Below are positions 8,354-13,746 of a stretch of 13,746 nucleotides of DNA, one piece after another. Within the stretch, counting starts at the first letter, position 1, and each line of letters starts with the position of its first letter. The notes beneath the pieces are model-generated. The model did no database searches and was not told the origin of the DNA. It saw nothing but the letters and a program-made list of their open reading frames with translations. Origin of the DNA: Methanospirillum hungatei (lineage in GTDB: Archaea; Halobacteriota; Methanomicrobia; Methanomicrobiales; Methanospirillaceae); NCBI RefSeq assembly GCF_020216685.1, contig NZ_JAIWNS010000141.1, forward strand, positions 1-13,746. The letters are read 5' to 3'. Both the position numbers and the translations under genes were made by a program.

Positions 8354-8530
8354 ATAATAATAGATCAGTTTGATATTTCAGATATCCGAATTGTTGACCG
8401 GATAGATGGATCAACCAAAATTATTACCCCGAATGCAGAGGAATTAAAGGACTGGCTGGAAGATTATACCGTTGGAGAACTCTGGCAAAAAAACCTTCTG
8501 GGTGGATTACCGATTCAGGGGCCTCTGTGA
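8354..8530 (+). pseudogene. AAA_21-type ATPase, C-terminal remnant
   Basis: A short open stretch reads DQFDISDIRIVDR, then WLEDYTVGELWQKNLLGG, before a TGA at 8528-8530. It matches position by position the tail of the intact ATPase at 11896-13005 (LNHFTLDEIRIIER and WLEDYSPAELWQNGILGG). Walker A and Walker B are gone; only the last 55 or so codons remain, joined directly to the end of vapC. It belongs to a related but not identical second copy of the ATPase/DUF4276 pair, whose second gene follows five bases later. Confidence 0.8.
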
Positions 8531-8534
8531 TACG

Positions 8535-8696
8535 ATGGGGGCAAAATTACAGATTATTGTTGAAGGCCTGACTGAGCAATTATTTGTTCAGCAAATTCTC
8601 ATCCCTCACCATATATACTCTTTTTCATATTCCTTAATAATTGTAATTCCACCTTCTTCTTTCTCTAAATTAGCATATCGATTATCTCTTGTATGA
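8535..8696 (+). pseudogene. DUF4276 protein, N-terminal remnant
   Basis: Begins MGAKLQIIVEGLTEQLFVQQILIPH, which aligns with the start of the DUF4276 gene at 13010 (MSTHLHFIVEGQTERQF and EIIIPH). VEGxTE is the conserved Toprim-like opening of this family. After IPH, near 8615, similarity ends and the frame runs through AT-rich sequence to a TGA at 8694-8696, 54 residues in total against about 220. It follows the ATPase remnant by five bases, the same gene order as the better preserved pair. Non-functional by truncation. Confidence 0.72.
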
Positions 8697-8697
8697 A

Positions 8698-9363
8698 CGA
8701 GCGAATATAATGAGAGGTGCTGACTTCTCTGAGATCAGGCGGAAGGATGTCTGGAGTATTCCGCTCACAATCTTCGGGAGGTCATCATCAACGCCCTTGT
8801 CCATGCAGATTATTCACAGATAGGAGCACCGATCCGGGTATCGTTCTTTGATGACCGGATTGGGGTTGAAAATCCTGGTATCCTCCTCCCCGGCATGACC
8901 ATTGAGGAGGTAAAAGCTGGGGTGTCAAAGATCCGGGACCCTCGTGATTACCCGGGTGTTTCGGGAATGAGATCTGATTGAGCAGTGGGGGAGCGGGTTT
9001 CGCCGGATAATTCAAGAAGCTTCGAATTTGGGGCTTTCCGAGCCGGTGATCGAGGAGATCGGGATGCGGGTCCCGGTGACGGTTTTTCTTGCCGAGAGTC
9101 AGGAGATACACATGACCGAATAAGTAACCGAACAAGTACCCGAACAAGTAATTCGTCTTGTTCATTGTCTGAAGGATACACCTTTGAGTGTAAAAGAAGC
9201 GATGAAATGTATTGGTTTGAACCATCGTCCTTCGTTCATCTATGGCTATCTGAAACCTGCCATTGATGCAGGATATGTTGAAATGACTCAGCCTGATTCA
9301 CCAAATAATCCGAGGCAGAGATACCGGCTGACGAGGAAAGGGAATTTCTATTGTTTCAGCTGA
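8698..9363 (+). pseudogene. Second COG2865-type ATP-binding regulator, multiply broken
   Basis: Pieces of the C-terminal half of an AlbA/COG2865 regulator lie in shifting frames. The segment near 8710-8770 reads RGADFSEIRRKDVWSIPLTI; a frameshift near 8771 leads to LREVIINALVHADYSQ (the ATP-binding N-box region), then FFDDRIGVENPGILLPGM. Another frameshift near 8945 leads to RVFRE, a TGA (8968-8970), then DLIEQWGSGFRRI, EPVIEEIGMRV, a TAA (9121-9123), and a C-terminal helix-turn-helix region ending in PRQRYRLTRKG before the TGA at 9361-9363. The N-terminal AlbA_2 domain is missing. It is not a recent copy of the gene at 1117: the C-terminus is of a different subtype with a TEQV-repeat linker. 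Confidence 0.85.
9115..9150 (+). repeat. Three 12-bp tandem units coding a TEQV-type linker
   Basis: ACCGAATAAGTA, ACCGAACAAGTA and CCCGAACAAGTA follow one another and would encode TEQV-TEQV-PEQV. The first unit carries TAA where the others have CAA, a single C-to-T change that makes a stop. This linker is typical before the C-terminal HTH of one COG2865 subgroup. Confidence 0.85.
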
Positions 9364-9380
9364 CAAGATCTGATGATGAA

Positions 9381-9400
9381 AACGGGAATATACTATTTTT
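9381..9400 (+). promoter_or_regulatory. Candidate archaeal promoter for the TIGR04255 operon
   Basis: A purine-rich AAACGGGA followed by ATATACTA resembles a BRE/TATA pair and lies about 50 bases before the ATG at 9444, leaving a short leader. It sits in the 80-base gap after the broken regulator. The match is weak and rests on spacing as much as sequence. Confidence 0.3.
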
Positions 9401-9443
9401 ACATCCAATGTAGAGTGTACTTAACAATATTCATATTCTTTCC

Positions 9444-10229
9444 ATGCTTAATAACTATACCATGGATAATCGGCTGCCTCATCCACCTCTCCAGGAAGTG
9501 ATATTTGAATTAAAATGGAGATTGGATCCAATTCAGCCCGGGATTTTGAAGGATCCACATTATCAAATTCTTATTGGCACCCTTTATGGAAAATTACGTG
9601 AATTAGGGTACTCATTTCATGAACCCCTGCAAACATCAAATATTCCGGATGAAATGGTTCCTTATATCGTTCAACATCGCTTCAGACCCTCTCAGGAACA
9701 ATGGCCTCTTGTTCAGATAGGTTCCGGGATTTTGACTCTTAATGACACGATTCATTATTCATGGCCTGATTTTTCAGGCCGGATCCGGGATCTGGTAGAA
9801 AATTTTTTTTATGTCTATCCTGAACTTGATTCATTACAGATCTTAGAGATGAACCTTCGATATATCGATGCGGTTACTATACCTGAAGGAACTGACCCTA
9901 AAGAGTTTCTAAAACAGTCTGTGGGGGCTGATATTGTAATGCCTGAAGCATTGTTTATGAATACCGGGGTAATGAACAGGCCGGTTGGATTTGATATATA
10001 TCAGACATTCCCTCATGAAGGAGATGGAACGTTAGTAATGATCCGATATATCTATGGGCATGGGACACCACCGGGCAAATTTACTTGGGAAACTACCGTT
10101 CACATTGATGGAGAGACAGTTCCAAAAACGCCTGAGAAGATCATGCAATGGTGTAATCAGGCCCATGATCTTACGCATGACTGGTTTTTGAAAATGTGTT
10201 CAGATGAATTGATGGAGTCATTTAAATGA
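9444..10229 (+). CDS. TIGR04255 family protein
   Basis: 261 residues, the usual length for this sporadically distributed family, recognised by the N-terminal PPLQEVIFEL motif and the LRYIDAV stretch in the middle. No catalytic motif, signal peptide or membrane segment is seen. The biochemical role of the family is unknown to me; its patchy distribution and its neighbours here suggest a defence or toxin-antitoxin-like function. A second ATG at 9462 (MDNRLPHPPLQEV) would put the motif nearer the start, as in many relatives, and is a reasonable alternative start; neither has a clear ribosome site. The stop overlaps the next start by four bases (ATGA), indicating translational coupling. Intact, and lower in GC than the BREX block. 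Confidence 0.82.
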   Translation: MLNNYTMDNRLPHPPLQEVIFELKWRLDPIQPGILKDPHYQILIGTLYGKLRELGYSFHEPLQTSNIPDEMVPYIVQHRFRPSQEQWPLVQIGSGILTLNDTIHYSWPDFSGRIRDLVENFFYVYPELDSLQILEMNLRYIDAVTIPEGTDPKEFLKQSVGADIVMPEALFMNTGVMNRPVGFDIYQTFPHEGDGTLVMIRYIYGHGTPPGKFTWETTVHIDGETVPKTPEKIMQWCNQAHDLTHDWFLKMCSDELMESFK

Positions 10230-10759
10230 CACCTGCAATACTTCACGAGACTATAGTACATGACTATTATCCTCAACCCTGGAGAGAATATAGTTCAGTT
10301 TTTTCGAAAATTTCAATGCAAAGACCAGAAGCATTTGAAGGAAAGCGAGATGCACCGATAGAAATTACCTCTTTTTTTGGGTATTCTTCAATTACGTCAA
10401 TAAAAGTTACTAGTGGCACTCATAGTACATCCTATATTCAATCCATCATTAATAGAGTGAAAACAGATTCCAGACCAAAGATAATGTATTTCTTTCAGAA
10501 AAATCCTGAAATGATTAGTGGGGTTGATGAAGTAATTCGGAGAATTGATAGAATTTTCCCTCATAACACTCAATATTTTTTAGAGACAAGAAAGGATCCT
10601 GATTCGGGGATTGATTACATCAGACTGTGTGTCAGGCTTTCTCATTACCCTGATGATTTTTTTGATATCGCTTTTGAGATTGAGGAGTCTTGTTCTTACC
10701 TTTTTTCAGGAAGTAAAAGCAAATTTCTTCTAACTACTGACTTTATGCCTTCACAGTAA
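10226..10759 (+). CDS. Hypothetical protein, middle gene of the TIGR04255-HEPN operon
   Basis: 177 residues; I do not recognise a family. It is mostly polar with mixed alpha/beta character: an N-terminal part with IVHDYYPQPWREYSSVF, a central segment RPKIMYFFQKNPEM, and a C-terminal part rich in Phe, Asp and Glu (DDFFDIAFEIEE). No signal peptide, membrane helix or Walker motif is visible. It overlaps the TIGR04255 gene by four bases and ends one base before the HEPN gene, so the three are surely one transcript. By analogy with three-gene toxin modules it could be an adaptor or antitoxin, but this is inference from position only. Confidence 0.75.
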   Translation: MTPAILHETIVHDYYPQPWREYSSVFSKISMQRPEAFEGKRDAPIEITSFFGYSSITSIKVTSGTHSTSYIQSIINRVKTDSRPKIMYFFQKNPEMISGVDEVIRRIDRIFPHNTQYFLETRKDPDSGIDYIRLCVRLSHYPDDFFDIAFEIEESCSYLFSGSKSKFLLTTDFMPSQ

Positions 10760-10760
10760 T

Positions 10761-11147
10761 ATGCAAACTCAATCCTCCTCATTTGACTGGGTAGATTATA
10801 TTGAATTAGCGAAGAAACTGCAACAAAATCCTATTCCAAATGCTCTATATCATACTGCACTCTATCGGGCCATTGTAAGCAGAGCATACTATGGTGCATT
10901 TATGTATGCACGAAGGAGGGCTGAAAGAATCAAAGGAGTTTTTTCAGGTGTTAATATCCACGAACAAGTGATTGAGTATTATATTCATTCTGAATCAAAA
11001 AATCACCGAAAAGCAGGAACATTTCTTAAAGTATTGAAGGATAAACGGATTGAATGCGACTATTTTGATAACCTTACGGAAGATCCAAAAAGGATGGCGG
11101 ATATATCAATAAAACTCGCAGAAAATATAATTAATCTCATTCTGTAA
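10761..11147 (+). CDS. HEPN-like domain protein
   Basis: 128 residues, almost entirely helical. The segment AIVSRAYYGAFMYARRRAE matches the SRAYYAAF signature of the HEPN superfamily (helix 2 region of COG1895/COG2250-like proteins), followed by NIHEQVIEYYI and a C-terminal helix. Many HEPN proteins are ribonuclease toxins with an Rx4-6H motif; I do not see a clean one here (the nearest is Arg-x10-His, RIKGVFSGVNIH), so it may be a non-catalytic or divergent member. The start follows the previous stop by a single base. The frame is intact, ending at 11145-11147. The partner genes suggest a role in defence or dormancy; the HEPN call is by motif only. Confidence 0.7.
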   Translation: MQTQSSSFDWVDYIELAKKLQQNPIPNALYHTALYRAIVSRAYYGAFMYARRRAERIKGVFSGVNIHEQVIEYYIHSESKNHRKAGTFLKVLKDKRIECDYFDNLTEDPKRMADISIKLAENIINLIL

Positions 11148-11188
11148 CTGAAATGCACTTCCAAACCTCATACCGTCCTAAGTTTAGG

Positions 11189-11325
11189 AATTTATAACGT
11201 ACCCTGACTCAATCTTTTCTCTTTGAGCAAATTTTTAAACCCCATGATCTTTAACTGTTCCTCTATTTTTTGTGAAGTGTTGAGATACCAGAATGCCTTT
11301 TCCTTATTATCATATTCAATCTCAA
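11189..11325. repeat. Direct repeat copy A (~137 bp)
   Basis: Copy A shares long diverged stretches with copy B at 11425-11562: TATAACnTACnCCTG near the start, GAnCAAATTTT, CCATGAT, CTGTTCCTCT, CCAGAATGCCTTTTCCT and ATATTCAATCTCA at the end, in the same order and spacing. The period is about 236 bp. It coincides with the 3' part of a minus-strand reading frame. Confidence 0.8.
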
Positions 11326-11425
11326 CATATTGAACACGCTTTAATCTTCTTAAGAGTTCATCATACTCATATTCCCGTTTATTCTTGGGTATTTGTTTCA
11401 GAATATATTCCCCATTTTTGAAAGA
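11192..11425 (-). pseudogene. Unidentified C-terminal coding remnant on the minus strand
   Basis: The - strand is open for about 75 codons before a TAA at 11192-11194, reading NGEYILKQIPKNKREY, then YDELLRRLKRVQYVEIEYD, NKEKAFWYLN and KIMGFKNLLKEK. There is no in-frame ATG at its upstream end; a stop lies immediately upstream in the TTATAA of copy B. The duplicated part reads similarly in copy B (EIEYDTQEKAFW) but with a stop after the Trp. The conservation of coding sense between the copies suggests this was the C-terminus of a real protein that was partially duplicated. I do not recognise the family. It is charged and probably alpha-helical. Confidence 0.45.
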
Positions 11426-11562
11426 TTATAACCTACTCCTGGATCAATCTCTTCTTTCTGAACAAATTTTAAAACCCCCATGATATGTACCTGTTCCTCT
11501 CCCTTTTGAGAAGATTTAAGTCACCAGAATGCCTTTTCCTGAGTATCATATTCAATCTCAAA
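11425..11562. repeat. Direct repeat copy B (~138 bp)
   Basis: Second copy of the segment described at 11189-11325, diverged by substitutions and small indels. On the - strand it reads EIEYDTQEKAFW then TGA, so it is the more decayed copy. Its right edge at about 11562 is exactly where methyltransferase-like coding sequence begins on the + strand, marking it as a recombination boundary. Confidence 0.8.
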
Positions 11563-11899
11563 AAGATGCAATCATTCGTGATGAAGACCTCAGGCAAAAA
11601 CTCATCCTCATCCTGAACGGAGAGTCTCCGAGAGTCTCCCTATGACACCTATGTGAGATGGAAACCACTCCATGAACAGCCGATTGGATGGGAACCTGAT
11701 TTAAACGATGGGGTTTGTATGAATATCAGGCCATTTGTTACTGCCGGAGTGCTCATAAGTCAGCCAAAGATAAACGGATTAAGGACCAGGGGGAAGATCC
11801 GGTACCGAACTATCCGGGACCACTGACCGGCAAAATGATCTGCATTTTACGCTTGATAAGAAGAGGAAAGCACGGGAGGAGGCAGGGAAAAAAGGATGA
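11563..11899 (+). pseudogene. Adenine-specific DNA methyltransferase (COG1002/YeeA-like), C-terminal remnant
   Basis: The C-terminal part of a large N6-adenine methyltransferase of the COG1002 type is spread over three frames: AIIRDEDLRQKLILILNGESP, then YDTYVRWKPLHEQPIGWEPD with NDGVCMNIRPFVTAGVL, then QGEDPVPNYPG, and finally DRQNDLHFTLDKKRKAREEA ending in a TGA at 11897-11899. The first shift is an exact 10-bp tandem duplication (11620-11639). Two further shifts lie near 11780 and 11822. The SAM-binding and catalytic half is absent. This is a different family from PglX at the window start. The stop overlaps the ATPase start by four bases, so the ATPase was once coupled to it. Exact subfamily (restriction-linked, DISARM or other) cannot be told from the tail. 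Confidence 0.8.
11620..11639 (+). repeat. 10-bp tandem duplication causing a frameshift
   Basis: GAGAGTCTCC occurs twice in direct succession (11620-11629, 11630-11639). Removing one copy gives NGESPYDTYVRWKP in a single uninterrupted frame across the junction, so the duplication is the lesion. Confidence 0.9.
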
Positions 11900-13005
11900 A
11901 ATTAAAAAATATCTGCATCAAAGGATTTAAATCACTGGAGGATGTTGATCTTCCCCTTAACCACCTGACGGTATGTATCGGTGCAAATGGAACAGGAAAA
12001 TCAAACCTTCTCTCCGCTTTTTATTTTCTACACAGGATAGCAGAAGGCCGGTTTTCATATGCAATAGCCAAGGCAGGTGGTGCACATAGTCTTCTCTATA
12101 ACGGTCCTGATTATACCAAAAAAATTGAATTCACTCTCACCTTTGAAGACTATGTGTACCATGCTGCCTGTGAGCCTTCGAGTGATGATTCTCTCGTGTT
12201 TATTCAGGAGGATATTAAAAGATCTCAAACAGTTCCTGGAGGAGTCAGGGAAGTCTCACATGCTAACAATCCACCAGGGTACCGGGAAAGTGTCCTCATC
12301 AGGTGGAATTATGATCTCCTTGACGGAAAAAAGATAAAAAAATTCCTTTCAGACGCCTCTGTGTATCATTTCCATGACACCAGTGACACCTCTGGTGCAC
12401 GCCTTATTGGACCAATATCTGATAATTTCTCCCTGAAACCTGATGGCTCCAATCTCGCAGCATACCTGTACCTTATCATGAACCAGTACCCCAAACATTT
12501 TGAGCAGATAATAGAGACCATTCGGCTTCTAGCCCCATTTTTTCATACATTCATACTTCGTCCCACAGCCGAGAACCAGGAGATGATCCGCCTTTCATGG
12601 CAGGAAGTAGGAAGTGATACTGTCTTCCAGGGACATCAAATGTCAGATGGTCTCCTTCGGTTTACTTTACTCGTAACCCTTCTCATGCAACCGGTAGAGT
12701 TGCGACCTTCGATAATAATGATTGATGAACCTGAATTAGGATTGCACCCGGTTGCCATTGATATCCTCGCTGGACTTATGAAAAGTGCTTCTGCACAGAA
12801 TCAGGTTCTTATCACGACTCAATCTCCATTACTCCTCAACCATTTCACTCTTGATGAAATACGAATTATAGAGAGAAAACAAGGGTATTCTACCATCCGA
12901 ACCCCGGATCAGGAAGGCCTCAGGGAATGGCTGGAGGATTATAGTCCTGCAGAATTATGGCAAAATGGCATATTGGGTGGCGATCCATCAGTCATCCTGC
13001 GGTGA
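11896..13005 (+). CDS. AAA_21-type ABC/SMC-like ATPase of an ATPase-DUF4276 pair
   Basis: 369 residues, full length for the family. It opens with ICIKGFKSLEDVDLPLN, then Walker A GANGTGKS (29-36, Lys35). After a central insert come LSWQEVGSD, QMSDGLLRF (signature-like segment) and Walker B IIMIDEPELGLHP (Asp277, Glu278). The switch position usually held by His (STHSP) is Gln309 in TTQSP, as is common in this subgroup. The C-terminus WLEDYSPAELWQNGILGG is shared with the remnant at 8354-8530. Such OLD/RecF-like ATPases act as sensors or motors coupled to a Toprim-type nuclease in several defence pairs. A good ribosome site, GGGAGGAGG (11874-11882), lies upstream; the start overlaps the methylase stop (ATGA). 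DUF4276 follows after four bases. Frame intact. Confidence 0.9.
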   Translation: MKLKNICIKGFKSLEDVDLPLNHLTVCIGANGTGKSNLLSAFYFLHRIAEGRFSYAIAKAGGAHSLLYNGPDYTKKIEFTLTFEDYVYHAACEPSSDDSLVFIQEDIKRSQTVPGGVREVSHANNPPGYRESVLIRWNYDLLDGKKIKKFLSDASVYHFHDTSDTSGARLIGPISDNFSLKPDGSNLAAYLYLIMNQYPKHFEQIIETIRLLAPFFHTFILRPTAENQEMIRLSWQEVGSDTVFQGHQMSDGLLRFTLLVTLLMQPVELRPSIIMIDEPELGLHPVAIDILAGLMKSASAQNQVLITTQSPLLLNHFTLDEIRIIERKQGYSTIRTPDQEGLREWLEDYSPAELWQNGILGGDPSVILR

Positions 13006-13009
13006 ATTC

Positions 13010-13684
13010 ATGAGTACTCATCTCCACTTTATTGTCGAAGGTCAGACTGAAAGACAATTTATTCATGAGATCATCATTCCTCATCTCTATTCATGTGGGA
13101 TTCAGGGAATTGTATAAATTATTACCACATCAATCCAATCAAAGACCTTCCGGGGTGGTGTTGGAACCTATACACAAATACAAAAAAATATTAGAAAAGG
13201 GCTGTGCCGTAAGGATTGTTATGTCACTACCTTGTTCGATCTCTATGGTCTCCCTCATGATACGCCAGGAAATCAAAAGATAAACGATGCAATGAGTGGG
13301 GAAGAGAAAGTGAACGTAATAGAAGCATCAATCAGTGGAGATATATCTAATCGACGGTTTATTCCTCATATACAACTCTATGAATACGAAACCCTCCTAT
13401 TTTCTGATATTTATGCAATCGACAATGTAATCGGCATTCATTGTTCATCACAAATTGAAAAGCTGCAGGAGATTATCAGAAGAGCTGGTGAACCCGAGAA
13501 AATTAATGATAATCCAAATACAGCTCCATCGAAAAGACTACATCATTTGTACCCATCGTACCAGAAAAATCCCCATAATATTTTAATAATCAAAAAAATC
13601 CCTCTTTCACATATTCGTGCTCATTGCCCTCATTTCAATGACTGGATAACAAAATTAGAGACATTGCCCCCGCTTGGAGAATGA
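13010..13684 (+). pseudogene. DUF4276 (Toprim-like) protein interrupted by one in-frame TAA
   Basis: One frame runs 225 codons from ATG 13010 to TGA 13682-13684, broken only by TAA at codon 36 (13115-13117). Before the stop it reads HFIVEGQTERQF and EIIIPHLYSCGIQGIV; after it, TFRGGVGTYTQIQKNI, YVTTLFDLYGLPHDTPG, FIPHIQLYEYETLLFSD, and a NTAPSKRLHHLYPSYQK segment, all standard DUF4276 landmarks in the right order and at normal total length. Downstream residues are well preserved, so the lesion is recent or a base-call error. An internal ATG at 13232 would remove the VEGQTE motif and is unlikely to give a working protein. DUF4276 proteins are Toprim-related and are often paired with AAA_21 ATPases, presumably as the nuclease or effector. 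The stop overlaps the next start by four bases. Confidence 0.85.
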
Positions 13685-13746
13685 CCATGGATAAAACACT
13701 AGCCCCTATTCTCATCTGGTTAGTGGAGGAAAGGCAACTGTTGCAA
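13681..13746 (+). CDS. Start of a third coupled gene, cut by the window edge
   Basis: The ATGA overlap at 13681-13684 starts an open frame reading MTMDKTLAPILIWLVEERQLL, open to the last base. Twenty-two codons are too few to assign a family. The four-base overlap with DUF4276 implies it belongs to the same operon, so the ATPase-DUF4276 pair may be a three-gene system. A second ATG at 13687 is an alternative start. Confidence 0.55.
   Translation, partial: MTMDKTLAPILIWLVEERQLLQ

Noticed and set aside
8613..8697. Minus-strand open stretch reading YANLEKEEGGITIIKEYEKE
   Set aside because: Looks protein-like but is under 30 codons, has no start and lies in AT-rich DNA; a chance reading or an unrelated fragment cannot be told apart.
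9115..9150. Short repeats as a CRISPR array
   Set aside because: Three 12-bp units without spacers, explained as coding repeats; no CRISPR array or tRNA was seen anywhere in the window.
8788..9225. 145-codon - strand ORF with LFGYLFGYLFG repeats
   Set aside because: The repeat is the antisense reading of the TEQV linker units, and the rest is antisense to recognisable COG2865 sequence.
11176..11189. TCCTAA-GT-TTAGGA inverted repeat as terminator or attachment site
   Set aside because: Six-base arms with a two-base spacer are too short to support either role; it may just mark the edge of repeat copy A.
11715..11930. 71-codon + strand ORF before the ATPase
   Set aside because: It is one of the three frames of the broken methylase; only its middle part (QGEDPVPNYPG) is meaningful.
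13115..13117. Stop codon recoding (pyrrolysine-type) in DUF4276
   Set aside because: Methanogen pyrrolysine uses TAG; this codon is TAA, so a nonsense mutation or base error is simpler.
11896..13684. Assignment to the named PARIS system
   Set aside because: PARIS pairs its ATPase with a DUF4435 protein; here the partner has DUF4276 hallmarks, so only a general architectural analogy is supported.

Overview
The window looks like a piece of an archaeal defence island, most plausibly from a methanogenic euryarchaeon of the Methanomicrobiales type. I infer this from protein flavour (BREX and COG2865 genes, AbrB-type vapB), weak or absent Shine-Dalgarno sites at several starts, and AT-rich T-tract intergenic DNA. 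No ribosomal or metabolic marker gene is present to prove it.

Region 1 (1-7121) is the 3' half of a type 1 BREX phage-defence locus, all on the + strand: a 5'-truncated pglX methyltransferase, a COG2865 AlbA/Schlafen-type ATP-binding regulator, pglZ (phosphatase-like) and brxL (AAA+ with a Lon-like C-terminus). The upstream brxA, brxB and brxC are not in view. PglX homology stops abruptly near position 90 against unrelated AT-rich DNA that may be the end of an insertion sequence. A set of interleaved inverted repeats sits directly before the regulator gene.

Region 2 (7122-9443) is mostly debris: an hsdM fragment on the - strand, a vapBC toxin-antitoxin pair whose toxin has a one-base frameshift and a lost acidic residue, the tail of an AAA_21 ATPase, the head of a DUF4276 gene, and a multiply broken second COG2865 gene.

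Region 3 (9444-11147) is a tight three-gene operon that appears intact: a TIGR04255-family protein, an unrecognised 177-residue protein and a HEPN-like protein. It is the best candidate here for a poorly described system.

Region 4 (11148-13746) begins with two diverged copies of a ~137-bp segment and the frameshifted C-terminus of an adenine methyltransferase (one lesion is an exact 10-bp tandem duplication). It then has an intact AAA_21 ATPase, a DUF4276 gene interrupted by a single in-frame TAA, and the first 22 codons of a translationally coupled third gene cut by the window edge. This ATPase/DUF4276 pair is a relative of the broken pair in region 2, so the island has carried the module at least twice.

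How the genes may work together: BREX (modification/exclusion), type I restriction, toxin-antitoxin, HEPN and ATPase-nuclease modules are all antiviral or stress systems. Five or more are visibly inactivated, which suggests rapid gain and loss under phage or mobile-element pressure.
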